A stretch of 64,000 nucleotides of DNA from Anaerolineae bacterium (lineage in GTDB: Bacteria > Chloroflexota > Anaerolineae > UBA4142 > SHND01), in the NCBI GenBank assembly GCA_021463195.1, contig JAJTXZ010000009.1, positions 1 to 64,000 of the forward strand, read 5' to 3'. Shown here in pieces: positions 16,310 through 24,548 of this stretch; positions within the stretch are counted from its first letter, which is position 1; each line of letters opens with the position of its first letter. The notes beneath the pieces were generated by a model, which did no database searches, was not told the DNA's origin, and saw only the letters and a program-made list of their open reading frames with translations. A program made the translations under genes and the position numbers.

Positions 16310-17692
16310 CTAGAGCGGCGATAATTTTGCGTGCCAATCCGTCACGCGTTGATATTGATGCGCGACTTGGAGAATGCGCGCCTCGTCCCACGCGCGACCC
16401 ACGATTTGCAAACCGATAGGCAAACCCGCGCGCGTGAAACCGCACGGCAGCGAAATGGCGGGGACGCCCGTCACATCGAATGGCGCGGTGAACGCGGTCA
16501 AATGCGGCGCCAACGTTACGGCATCGCTGCCAATGCGCGGCGCGGGGATGCGCGTCGTCGGCGTAATGAAAAAATCAATGTCGTCGAAAAACAAATCCAA
16601 TGCGCGCGTCAATTCAGCTTGCCGCCGGCGCGCGCGCGCGTACTCTGTTGCGCGGATGGTTTGAAAACTTTCGAGCCGCGTCAAAACATCCGCGCCATAA
16701 TCGGCTGGGCGCGTTTTCATCCACTCGTGATGATACGTCGCCGCTTCGACGCGCAGCGTCACGCGATTCGTCTCAAACATTTCTGTCACGGCGGGCAATT
16801 CTTTGATGACGCGCGTCGCGCCCAAAGATTGCAAGAGCTCTTCCGCTTGGCGCGCGGCGCGCAAAATTTCGGCGTCCACGTCCGCTTCAAAATAGTCGCG
16901 CAGCGCGGCAAAACGCAAACCATGCAGCGAATCATTCAAGCGCGCTGAAAAATCGGGAACTGCTGTATTGACTGAAACCGGGTCGCGCGCGTCATATCCC
17001 GCGAGCGCTTGCAAGAGGCGCGCGCAATCTTCCGCCGTTTGCGCGAGCGGGCCCGCATGATCGTTGCTCCAACTCAATGGCACGGCGCCGCGCAAACTCA
17101 CGCGCCCGTAAGTGGGCTTGAGTCCCGTCACGCCGCACAGCGCGGCGGGAATGCGAATCGAACCGCCGGTATCGGAACCGAGCGCGCCAAGACACAGCCG
17201 CGCGGCGACAGCCGCCGCCCCTCCGCCCGACGAGCCGCCGGTCATACATTCCAAATTCCACGGATTGCGCGCCGCGCCAAAATGCGGACTGTCATTCGTC
17301 ACGCCGTACGCGAATTCGTGCAAATTGTTTTTGCCGAGAATGACCGCGCCGTGCGCGAGCAGTTTGTCCGTGACGGCGGCGTTTTCCGTCGCGAGGTGGT
17401 CGCGCAAAATTTTGGAAGCGGCGGTGGTGGGAAAACCGCGCAGGTCAAACAAATCTTTGAGCGCAATTGGAATTCCATGCAGCGCGCCGTGAACGATGCC
17501 GCGCGCGCGTTCGTCGTCCGCGCGTTGCGCTTGTGCGCGCGCAAGCTCGGCGGTGACGGTGATGAACGAATTGAGTTGTGAATCGTGCTGGGCGATGCGT
17601 TCCAGAAAAAAATCGGCGAGTTCGAGTGAAGAGATTTCGCGCGCGGCGAGCGCGTCACGCGCAGTGGTAAGGGTGAAAGTGGCGGGATTCAT
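16310..17692 (-). CDS. Amidase (amidase-signature family)
   Basis: A 460-residue amidase-signature hydrolase related to GatA and AtzF. The Ser-cisSer-Lys triad is visible: Lys in PIALKDLFD, the cis-Ser in GGSSGGGAAAVAA and the nucleophile in GSDTGGSIRIPA. The ATG at 17692 starts a normal N-terminus; the longer frame from 17794 is not conserved-looking. No gatB or gatC is adjacent, so this is more likely a stand-alone amidase than the tRNA amidotransferase subunit. Substrate unknown; an allophanate or ureide role would fit the purine theme but nothing shows it. Confidence 0.88.
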   Translation of the reverse strand: MNPATFTLTTARDALAAREISSLELADFFLERIAQHDSQLNSFITVTAELARAQAQRADDERARGIVHGALHGIPIALKDLFDLRGFPTTAASKILRDHLATENAAVTDKLLAHGAVILGKNNLHEFAYGVTNDSPHFGAARNPWNLECMTGGSSGGGAAAVAARLCLGALGSDTGGSIRIPAALCGVTGLKPTYGRVSLRGAVPLSWSNDHAGPLAQTAEDCARLLQALAGYDARDPVSVNTAVPDFSARLNDSLHGLRFAALRDYFEADVDAEILRAARQAEELLQSLGATRVIKELPAVTEMFETNRVTLRVEAATYHHEWMKTRPADYGADVLTRLESFQTIRATEYARARRRQAELTRALDLFFDDIDFFITPTTRIPAPRIGSDAVTLAPHLTAFTAPFDVTGVPAISLPCGFTRAGLPIGLQIVGRAWDEARILQVAHQYQRVTDWHAKLSPL

Positions 17693-17759
17693 GGCGGAGA
17701 TTGTATCATAGGGTTGAGCCGTTAGAGTTGTGATAGGATGAAAATAATGAGGTGAATTT

Positions 17760-17981
17760 ATGATGGCGCTTGATACGCTCATCCTCGAAATCAAATAATT
17801 GCCGTTGACGACGCGCCTTGCGCTCGTTGAAATTATTGCCGAATCGGTGCGTCAGGAACTGGCGGCGACCACAGAGGCGCCCGAGTTAGTGATGGGAATG
17901 CTTCGACCTGAAGGGAGCGTTCCAACAGACCAAGATTTGAAAGAAGACTATATCAACTACTTGGATGATAAATACAAGTAA
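17760..17981 (+). pseudogene. Antitoxin-like small gene with in-frame stop at codon 13
   Basis: The ATG at 17760 opens a frame reading MMALDTLILEIK, then TAA (17796-17798), then 60 codons in the same frame (LPLTTRLALVEIIAESVRQEL...). The two parts join into one continuous antitoxin-like helix-rich protein if the TAA was once CAA (Gln), a single-base change. A restart at the TTG right after the stop could still give a shortened product. The stop overlaps the ATG at 17982 (TAATG), the usual antitoxin-toxin arrangement, and a broken PIN-domain frame follows. Confidence 0.6.
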
Positions 17982-18253
17982 TGCGCGCGCTTTTAGCAGG
18001 GTCATCAGAAATTTGCAAAACAGTTCTTGTGCGAATTTTGACGAAATCAAAATAGGGAACAAAAGTAAAATTTGTGCCATCTGAAACATCAAGAGTTGCC
18101 GTCGCTCCAGACCCGCTTTGTGACTCGGTCCACCAATCCGCTCTGCTCGGATCTTGTTTTTTTCGAAAGCGAAAAAGCCAACCTAAAATCTTTCGGAATT
18201 TTCGGCTTGATTCTTTTTGGCTCTCAAGCCCAAGGCGTCGCAAATCGCGCACG
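17982..18253. other. Unexplained segment, possibly inserted into a toxin gene
   Basis: Begins with a plausible PIN start (ATG CGC GCG CTT TTA, MRALL), then loses the family pattern within a few codons and is A+T-richer than its neighbours. PIN coding resumes near 18254. A minus-strand frame (17953-18324) crosses it but has no recognised motif. An insertion of about 250 nt, or heavy decay, would explain it. Confidence 0.4.
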
Positions 18254-18617
18254 GCTGCAGAAATCTGGCTCGCAGCGGAAAACAGAGAATTTGAGTTATT
18301 TGTTTCTGCAATTACACCGGTCAATCTTTATTACATTGCCCGCAAACTCAAAGGGAATATAGAGGCACGCAAGGCAGTTCGAGGTTTGCTTGCCGTGTGC
18401 CAGATTGCAATTACTGACCGCGCAGTTCTCTTGCACGCGTTAACTCTGCCGCTGAAAGATTACAAGATGCGGTCAAGTCGCGAGTACGCGTGCTGAATCC
18501 TTGGATGTAATTGTCACTCGTAACACAGGCGACTTTGCCGATGTAGATATTCCGATTTTGACCCCCGATCAATTCCTCATCCAACTTGCGGCAAATAGAT
18601 CATCAAGCGCTACTTGA
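18254..18617 (+). pseudogene. PIN-domain toxin remnant with frameshifts
   Basis: Three reading-frame pieces give the body of a VapC/PIN (PF13470-like) protein: AAEIWLAAENREFELFVSAI, a TPVNLYYIARKLKGNIEARK block and LTLPLKDY in one frame; DAVKSR in a second; and ESLDVIVTRNTGDFADVDIP through TPDQFLIQL in a third, ending at TGA 18615. The conserved VTRNTGDF segment holds a metal-binding Asp. Two shifts close to 18450 and 18490 and the missing N-terminal DTN(I/V)xxD motif mean it cannot make an active ribonuclease unless the sequence is wrong. Confidence 0.65.
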
Positions 18618-18635
18618 TCCTCCTTTTACGTTCCG

Positions 18636-19661
18636 TTAATTCTTTAGTAGTTGGCGCGTCGCCTCGATCAACGCGCGTAGATTTTCGGCGGGAGTTTGCA
18701 AATACAAATCGCAGCCCGGCATGACAGCGTCCACGCCGGCGTTCGCCGCGCGTTGCACTGCCGCGCGAATTTTTTCTGCATCTCCTTGCGCGATGACTTG
18801 CACCGGATCGAGATTTCCAAACAATAAAACATCTCGTCCCAAAATTTCGCGCGAGCGCGCGAGATCATTGGTGTGTTCCACGTGCAGCGCGTTGGCGCCC
18901 GCCTGCGCGAGCAATTCCATCGCTTGATTTGTATTTCCGCATACGCTCAAAATCGTTGGCGCGGAAATGGCGCGCACGATTCGTTGTAAACGCGGCAGAA
19001 TCAATTCCTCGAACGCGCGCGGGCCCACGACGCCCGGCGAGCCGCCCATCTCGTGAATTGTGATGAAATCCGCGCCCGCGTCTTGATACGCGTTGGCGAC
19101 CGGAATCAAGATAGCGGTGAACGCGTCGAGCGCGCGCGCCACCGCGTCGGGCGAATGTTTTACGCTCGTTAACAGCGCGTTATATTCCACCACATACAGC
19201 GCGAGGGTGAATGGCCCGGGGATGAACGCGCCGACCGCGCTGCGCGCGCCGACGCGCGTTTTTAATTCGCGCAGCGCGTCGCAGACCAATGGCAGTTTGC
19301 CGCGTTTTGTAAAAGCGCCGCTTGGAATTGTTACCGCGTCAGGCGTTGGAAATAATGGCTGCGCGACGAGGGGCCACATCGGTTCGGGCATGTCGGCGCG
19401 AAAATCAATCGTCGCGCCTAACGCTTCGGCTTCGATGATGAGATTGGTGGGCAGCGTCGCGGATTGCCAGCCGTACAATTCATGCGCGGCGGCGGCGGCG
19501 CTGACCATTTGACGCGGGTCGTGATGAATTTCGTGAAAGAGCAGACCGCGTTCGGCGAGCGCCGGCGCGATGAGAGTAGAGAGTCCGCTGAAACAGGGAA
19601 TTGTTTCGTCACGCCTCCCGCGCAAGAGCTCGAGGATGTGTGTGCGGGGCAAAGCGTTCAT
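18636..19661 (-). CDS. MtaA/CmuA-family (uroporphyrinogen decarboxylase-like) methyltransferase
   Basis: A 341-residue TIM-barrel protein of the UroD/MtaA/CmuA superfamily. The region ITIHEMGGSPGVVGPRAFEE, the SVCGNT segment and the C-terminal MPGCDLYLQTP resemble the zinc-dependent methylcobamide:thiol methyltransferases; the His/Cys residues of these motifs would bind zinc. It is the last gene of the minus-strand operon with nucleoside hydrolase and ribokinase. Members without methanogenesis genes move methyl groups from corrinoid proteins to unknown acceptors; no corrinoid protein is seen nearby. Its link to nucleosides is unclear. Confidence 0.75.
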   Translation of the reverse strand: MNALPRTHILELLRGRRDETIPCFSGLSTLIAPALAERGLLFHEIHHDPRQMVSAAAAAHELYGWQSATLPTNLIIEAEALGATIDFRADMPEPMWPLVAQPLFPTPDAVTIPSGAFTKRGKLPLVCDALRELKTRVGARSAVGAFIPGPFTLALYVVEYNALLTSVKHSPDAVARALDAFTAILIPVANAYQDAGADFITIHEMGGSPGVVGPRAFEELILPRLQRIVRAISAPTILSVCGNTNQAMELLAQAGANALHVEHTNDLARSREILGRDVLLFGNLDPVQVIAQGDAEKIRAAVQRAANAGVDAVMPGCDLYLQTPAENLRALIEATRQLLKN

Positions 19662-19704
19662 GGAGCTGAAAAGCGCAAGTGTTTTTTAGCGCGCGGCGGG
19701 GCGT

Positions 19705-20661
19705 TTATTCACCGCGCAAAAATTCGTTCACTTGGGCGGCGTTGGGCAGCGCGGGGATGACGCCGAGTTTGGCGCACGCCAGCGCGCCTGCCGCGATGGC
19801 GTGCCGCGTCGCCGGTTCAAGCGGCATGCCGCTGGCAAGATATGTCGCGAGCGTGCCGTTAAAGGCGTCGCCCGCGCCGGTGGTATCTACGACCTGAATT
19901 TGCATTGCCGCCATGACGTGATAGCCGCCTGCGGTCACCACTAGCGCGCCTTGCGCGCCGCGCGTGAGAATGACGGTTTGCACGCCGAGTTGCAGCAGGG
20001 CATGACAGAGGTCAATGGATGGGATGGGCGCGTCGGGCGCGTGTCCGAGCAAGATGCGCAGCTCGGTTTCGTTGGGTGTGACGATATCGGCGTTTTTCAA
20101 AATATCCGGGGGCACGCGCGTCGCGGGCGCGGGATTTAAAATGCTAATGACATTTGCGTCGCGCGCCAGTTTCAAGGCATGTCCGGCGGTTTCGAGCGGA
20201 ATCTCTAATTGCGTAATGACGACATCGCTGTTTTCGATGCGTTCGCGCGCGTGTTCCACATCGGCGGGCGTGAACAGCGCGTTTGCGCCGGGGTCGAGGA
20301 TGATGAAATTGTCGCCGCGCGCGTCGAGGACGATAAAGCCGACGCCGGTATTGCGTTTATCGGTATGCAGCAGATATTTTGTGCCGACGTTTTCGGCGGC
20401 GTACAACGCGTCGCCAATGGCGCCGAAATTGTCTTGGCCCAAGCGCGCGATAAATTCTACGTCCGCGCCGAGCCGCGCGGCTTGGACGGCTTGATTGCTG
20501 CCTTTGCCCCCAGGTCCCAAATCAAAGTCACGCCCGAGCAGCGTTTCGCCTTTGACGGGAAATCGTTCCGCGCGCAGCGTGAGTCCCACCGCGAAACTGC
20601 CGACGACGGTGACGCGAGCGGAATTTTCGATTTTTGATTTTGGATTTTCGATTGAATTCAT
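19705..20661 (-). CDS. rbsK: Ribokinase-like PfkB sugar kinase
   Basis: A 318-residue PfkB-family kinase, probably making ribose 5-phosphate. The first signature is GPGGKGSNQAVQAARLG near residue 50; the second, DTTGAGDAFNGTLA near residue 245, holds the catalytic Asp and the anion hole. It sits 58 nt after the nucleoside hydrolase in one operon, so it would phosphorylate the ribose released there. Oddly, the first dozen residues (MNSIENPKSKIEN) are read from an AATCGAAAATC-type repeat, so the native start may have been replaced. Other PfkB sugars are possible, but ribose fits best. Confidence 0.88.
   Translation of the reverse strand: MNSIENPKSKIENSARVTVVGSFAVGLTLRAERFPVKGETLLGRDFDLGPGGKGSNQAVQAARLGADVEFIARLGQDNFGAIGDALYAAENVGTKYLLHTDKRNTGVGFIVLDARGDNFIILDPGANALFTPADVEHARERIENSDVVITQLEIPLETAGHALKLARDANVISILNPAPATRVPPDILKNADIVTPNETELRILLGHAPDAPIPSIDLCHALLQLGVQTVILTRGAQGALVVTAGGYHVMAAMQIQVVDTTGAGDAFNGTLATYLASGMPLEPATRHAIAAGALACAKLGVIPALPNAAQVNEFLRGE
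20622..20661. repeat. AATCGAAAATC-type repeat forming the ribokinase N-terminus
   Basis: Tandem AATCGAAAATC / AATCCAAAATC wording overlaps the start codon and the first 13 codons of the minus-strand ribokinase gene. The same wording is at 3192-3253. Confidence 0.55.
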
Positions 20662-20719
20662 CGCGCGTTTTTTTCTATAATCAAAAAGCAAAAAAAATCA
20701 AAATGCTTTGGCGCGCGTT

Positions 20720-21646
20720 TCAGCTTTTTAGCGCGCCCAACACGTACGCGTAAAATTTGGCGAGATCCACGGTGTCGAGCGCGCGAATTTTGCGCCCGCC
20801 CGGTTTGATGAGCGTGCGACCTTGCGAACGGCCGGTGGTGATAATTTCGGTCGCGTATTCTTTCACGGTGAAAAATTGGGGGCGGCCGAGATAAGCGGTG
20901 GTCAGCACATCCCAGAAAAAATAATCTTGATGCACGACGAGCGCGTAACATTGCCCCGCAAAATCGGACAGCGGATATTTGTATTGCTTGCCGAGTTGTT
21001 TCAAGAACGCGGAGGTGACCGGCACGTTGTTGGTGATGTCGAGCGGGCAGAGGGTGATGGGAATTTGGGTGTCCCATACGCGCGCGGCGGCGAACGGGTC
21101 CCAATACACATTCCATTCGGCGGTGAGGTCTTGACCGCCTTCCATGATGGGGTCTATGTTGCCTTGCACATTGAGCGCGCCGCCCATCCAAATAATTTCT
21201 TTGATGCGCGTTTCAAGGTCAGGCGCGAGGTCGAGCGCGGCGGCGACGGTGGTGAGGGGGCCCGTTTCTAAAATGGTGACGGGTTTATTTTCGGCGCGCA
21301 AAAGTTTGACAATGAATTCGGGCGCGTTTTCGGGCGCGAGCGGCGCGCGGATAGTTTCTTTTTGATTCAGGATGGGCAAATGGTCAATGGTAAAGGCGTC
21401 GCGGCGAAAGATGCGCGGAAAGGGATTGACGCCGCGCACGGCGCTTTGGGCGACGCTAATATTTTTGATACCCATCAAGTCTAAAATTTTGCGCGTGGCG
21501 CTGACGGCGGGTTCGATATAACAATCGGCGGGCGTGACGGCGATGCCAAGCACGCGCACGTGTTTCATCGTTATCAACAAAACGGTGGACAAATAATCGT
21601 CCACGCCGCCATCGTGTACGAACAAGACAGGTTTTTTATTGGGCAT
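20720..21646 (-). CDS. Nucleoside hydrolase (IU-preferring type)
   Basis: A 308-residue nucleoside N-ribohydrolase that splits ribonucleosides to base and ribose. The N-terminal calcium site reads HDGGVDDYLS, a variant of the usual DxDxGxDDAxA (first Asp replaced by His), near residue 11. The glycine-rich segment ILETGPLTTVAAAL is the second landmark and EWNVYWDPFAAARVW the third. First gene of the operon; a strong promoter lies upstream at 21685. It should act on nucleosides imported by the BMP transporters. The exact base preference cannot be told. Confidence 0.88.
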   Translation of the reverse strand: MPNKKPVLFVHDGGVDDYLSTVLLITMKHVRVLGIAVTPADCYIEPAVSATRKILDLMGIKNISVAQSAVRGVNPFPRIFRRDAFTIDHLPILNQKETIRAPLAPENAPEFIVKLLRAENKPVTILETGPLTTVAAALDLAPDLETRIKEIIWMGGALNVQGNIDPIMEGGQDLTAEWNVYWDPFAAARVWDTQIPITLCPLDITNNVPVTSAFLKQLGKQYKYPLSDFAGQCYALVVHQDYFFWDVLTTAYLGRPQFFTVKEYATEIITTGRSQGRTLIKPGGRKIRALDTVDLAKFYAYVLGALKS

Positions 21647-21684
21647 AAATGGAAAACGCTCCGTTGAATCTTGCGAACGGCGAG

Positions 21685-21713
21685 AGTATAACAGAGGGGG
21701 GAAGGGGTGTCAA
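21685..21713 (-). promoter_or_regulatory. Sigma-70-type promoter of the nucleoside hydrolase operon
   Basis: On the minus strand: -35 TTGACA (21708-21713), 17-nt spacer, -10 TATACT (21685-21690), about 38 nt before the ATG, with ACGGAG as ribosome-binding site. Confidence 0.85.
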
Positions 21714-21726
21714 TGAAAATATCCGA

Positions 21727-21817
21727 GTGATTACCCATATCTCGAAAGCGCAGCGGATTTCCAGACCCCAAGGGTTTTCGAAAACCCTTGGGGTCTGGAA
21801 ATTCAGGTAATCACCAG
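21727..21817. repeat. Palindromic repeat, GGGTTTTCGAAAACCC family, copy 4
   Basis: Perfect 46-nt palindrome 21757-21802 within outer arms GTGATTACC (21727-21735) and GGTAATCAC. Sequence order and spacing match copy 3 at 13823-13918 almost base for base. A decayed relative follows (CCAGATTTCCAGACC near 21835, AATTATCAGAAAT near 21928). Confidence 0.85.
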
Positions 21818-21951
21818 AAATACGCTGGGGATAATCCAGATTTCCAGACCTGAAGGATTTGGCGCTAAAGCGCAGCGCAGAAAACTATCCAACTCTGCCA
21901 AGCTGCCGCGTTTTTGAAATGCAGGGAATTATCAGAAATGCGGTAAACGTT

Positions 21952-21978
21952 TTGCGCCTTCTCGCTTTCTGCTATAAT
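21952..21978 (+). promoter_or_regulatory. Likely promoter of the 8-oxoguanine deaminase gene
   Basis: -10 TATAAT at 21973-21978 with a TTGCGC -35 (21952-21957) at a short 15-nt spacing. Predicts a leader of about 120 nt. Confidence 0.6.
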
Positions 21979-22013
21979 CCAAGTGAGTCGCTGTGCGTTA
22001 CGCCGCGTGATTT

Positions 22014-22067
22014 GTCATTGTAAACGCGCTTGCTTGGGGCGACATAAAACGTCGCCGCCGCAATGAC
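22014..22067. repeat. GTCATTG...CAATGAC palindromic repeat in a 5' leader
   Basis: Outer arms GTCATTG (22014-22020) and CAATGAC (22061-22067), inner hairpin GGCGAC/GTCGCC. It matches the widespread TGTCATTGCGA-type intergenic repeat more than any riboswitch I know. Confidence 0.6.
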
Positions 22068-22105
22068 GATTGCGCCGCACAAAATTTTTCGTCGAGTTTC
22101 CCCAA

Positions 22106-23458
22106 ATGGCTACGCTCCTCGTTCAGCATGCGCTCGTACTCGCCACGTTTGATTCGCAGCGCCGCGAAATCCCCGACGGCGGATTGTTTGTGCGTGACAA
22201 CGTGATTGAGCAGGTGGGCGCCACATCCGCTCTGCCGCTGACGGCAGACCACGTGCTTGACGCGCGCGATATGATTATTTTGCCCGGTCTCGTCAACACG
22301 CATCATCATTTGTATCAAACGTTGACGCGCGCGGTGCCTGCCGCGCAAAACGCGGTCTTGTTCGATTGGCTCAAGACCCTTTATCCCATCTGGGCGAATC
22401 TCACGCCCGACGCGGTATACACCAGCGCGCTGGTGGGTCTTGCGGAATTGATCCTTTCAGGATGCACGACTGCGGCTGACCATTTGTATCTTGTGCCGAA
22501 TGGTTCGTCGCATGATGACGAAATTCGCGCGGCGCAAGAGATTGGAATTCGCTTTCATCCGACGCGCGGTTCCATGTCGCTCGGCGAAGCGCAAGGCGGC
22601 TTGCCGCCCGACCGCGTGACGCAAGACAAGGAAACGATTTTGCGCGATTCGCGCCGCGTTATCGAAACCTTTCACGACCCGAATGCGTACTCGATGTGCC
22701 GCGTCGGACTCGCGCCGTGTTCGCCGTTTTCGGTGACCGAAGATTTGATGATTGAATCCGCGCGGTTGGCGCGCGCGTACGGCGTGAATTTGCATACGCA
22801 TCTTGCCGAGACGATGGACGAAGAACAATTTTGTCTCGAACGTTTCGGCAAGCGTCCCGTCGAGTACGCCGAAAGTTTGGAATGGCTCGGCGACGATGTA
22901 TGGTTCGCGCACAGCGTTTGGGTGAATGACGCGGAAATCGAGCAATACGCGCGAACACGCACCGGCATCGCGCATTGTCCCTCATCAAATATGCTGCTCG
23001 GTTCGGGCATCGCGCCCATTCGCAAAATGCTGCGCGCGGGAGTGAAAGTTGGTTTGGGTGTGGATGGCAGCGCGAGCAATGACGCGTCGCACATGCTCCA
23101 CGAACCGCGTCAAGCGATGTTGCTCGCGCGCGTGGGCGGCGACGTAAAAGCGTTGAGCGCGCGCGACGCGTTGGAACTTGGCACGCGCGGCGGCGCAAGT
23201 ATTTTAGGGCGCGACGATATCGGTTCGCTCGAAGTTGGCAAAGCGGCGGATTTCATTGGCATCAATCTGAATCGGCTACAATACGCGGGCAGTCACGACC
23301 CCGTCGCCGCGCTTTTATTTTGTAATACGGACCGCGTGGATTTGAGCGTAATTAACGGACGCGTCGTCGTTCAAGATGGAAATCTGTTGACGATAGATTT
23401 GCCGCCGGTGTATGAACGGCATCGCCAGATTGCGCGGAAAATGGTGGATGGGGAATGA
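22106..23458 (+). CDS. 8-oxoguanine deaminase / SsnA-like amidohydrolase
   Basis: A 450-residue amidohydrolase of the guanine deaminase/AtzA/SsnA group. Metal and catalytic motifs are in order: NTHHHLYQTLTR (near residue 65), HTHLAET, HSVWVN, HCPSSNMLLGSGIAP and GLGVDGSASND. The FDWLKTLYPIW segment after the HHH motif is what I associate with 8-oxoguanine deaminase, which makes uric acid; guanine deamination to xanthine is the near alternative. Gut urate-degrading clusters also carry an SsnA-type gene. The ATG at 22106 is preferred to the frame opening at 22070. It is divergent from the nucleoside hydrolase operon. Confidence 0.85.
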   Translation: MATLLVQHALVLATFDSQRREIPDGGLFVRDNVIEQVGATSALPLTADHVLDARDMIILPGLVNTHHHLYQTLTRAVPAAQNAVLFDWLKTLYPIWANLTPDAVYTSALVGLAELILSGCTTAADHLYLVPNGSSHDDEIRAAQEIGIRFHPTRGSMSLGEAQGGLPPDRVTQDKETILRDSRRVIETFHDPNAYSMCRVGLAPCSPFSVTEDLMIESARLARAYGVNLHTHLAETMDEEQFCLERFGKRPVEYAESLEWLGDDVWFAHSVWVNDAEIEQYARTRTGIAHCPSSNMLLGSGIAPIRKMLRAGVKVGLGVDGSASNDASHMLHEPRQAMLLARVGGDVKALSARDALELGTRGGASILGRDDIGSLEVGKAADFIGINLNRLQYAGSHDPVAALLFCNTDRVDLSVINGRVVVQDGNLLTIDLPPVYERHRQIARKMVDGE

Positions 23459-23519
23459 ACGCGATTGGCTGCGTTTTGATTTATTACGCGCGCGCATACG
23501 CGGCGCTTTGAAAGGAGTC

Positions 23520-23568
23520 GCGCCTAAAACAAATCGAGCGGATAAATTTTCTGATTCGTTTTAGGCGC
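23520..23568. repeat. Inverted repeat before the VOC gene
   Basis: Perfect 11-bp arms GCGCCTAAAAC (23520-23530) and GTTTTAGGCGC (23558-23568), 15 nt before the next start codon. No T-run follows; possible operator or leader hairpin. Confidence 0.55.
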
Positions 23569-23583
23569 GGTTAATCTCGCAAA

Positions 23584-24366
23584 ATGATTCTCGGCATTGA
23601 CCATATTCTCATCGCGGTTGACGACCTCGAACTGGCGATTGAGGTGTACGAACAGCTTGGTTTTCAAGTGCTGCGCGGCGGCAAACACCCGAAAATGGGC
23701 ACGCAAAACGCGCTGGCGCCATTGGCGGATGGGACGTATTTGGAACTGATTGGTATTTTTGATCAAGCTTTGGCGGAAGAGGCGTCGCCGCTTATTGTCG
23801 CCGCGCTGAAACATGAAAATCGGCTCGCGCGTTTTGTGTTGGAATCGGACAATCTCGACGCGGAGATCGCGGCGCTGCGCGCGCGCGGTTTTGATATCGG
23901 CGACGCGCAGGCGGGCGAACGCGAACGGCCCGATGGACAGCGCGTGGCATGGCGCGCCGCTTTTCCCGCTGACCCGCGCTTGCCTTTTTTGATTCAAGAT
24001 GTGACGCCGCGCGCGCTGCGCGTGCCTGCGCCAACGCAAGGGCTTGGCCAAACGCTGCATCTCGGCGATGTGAATGTTGGCGTGCTAGATGTGCCGACCG
24101 CGCAGGCGGTGTATGAAAAACTGCTGGGCGTCAGCGGCGAAGATGGCTGGTTCACATTGCCGCGCGGCGATGTAATTCTGCAAGATGTAAATACCGAACG
24201 CGTCTTACAGCTTGTGCTCGAAGCGGACAATCCGCTCGAGATCGCGAGCCAGTGGCAATCTGAAAATGTCGCGTTTGAACAGCAAATTATTGGCGGTATG
24301 GGCATCACGCTTCAGCCGGTTGAGACGTTGGGCGCGCCGATTCAGATTTCGGGACGCGTGAGCTAA
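23584..24366 (+). CDS. VOC-superfamily (glyoxalase-like) protein
   Basis: A 260-residue two-module VOC protein. The first module opens with LGIDHILIAVDDLELAIEVY and carries a metal-type His near residue 6 and Glu in YLELIGIFD; a second module begins near residue 155 at HLGDVNVGVLDVPTAQAVYEKL. The arrangement resembles the glyoxalase_3/PF13468 group, of unknown reaction. It lies between two purine deaminases, which may or may not be meaningful. Confidence 0.78.
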   Translation: MILGIDHILIAVDDLELAIEVYEQLGFQVLRGGKHPKMGTQNALAPLADGTYLELIGIFDQALAEEASPLIVAALKHENRLARFVLESDNLDAEIAALRARGFDIGDAQAGERERPDGQRVAWRAAFPADPRLPFLIQDVTPRALRVPAPTQGLGQTLHLGDVNVGVLDVPTAQAVYEKLLGVSGEDGWFTLPRGDVILQDVNTERVLQLVLEADNPLEIASQWQSENVAFEQQIIGGMGITLQPVETLGAPIQISGRVS

Positions 24367-24548
24367 AGGCGAAAGAAAGCAGCTACCGGATTTTTTGCGC
24401 TTTTAGGGGAAAACCATTCGCGCGCCAATGAATTATGGCATGAAAGCGCGAATACACGCCAAGCGTCTCGACTTTTTTTATCGCAACCGATTCTGTTTTT
24501 GACAAGATTCAATTCGCAATCTGATCCCCGTCGAGATTCTTTTATAAT

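Larger units (their letters stand above)
21714..22105. other. Divergent intergenic region with repeats and a promoter
   Basis: No gene seen. It holds palindrome copy 4 (21727-21817), a degraded relative (about 21829-21940), a plus-strand promoter and an imperfect palindrome in the leader of the 8-oxoguanine deaminase gene. Confidence 0.7.

Noticed and set aside
22014-22067. Purine riboswitch in the 8-oxoguanine deaminase leader
   Set aside because: The fold is a simple GTCATTG/CAATGAC palindrome that matches a widespread intergenic repeat; no purine-aptamer core is seen and the motif of 38215 is absent here.
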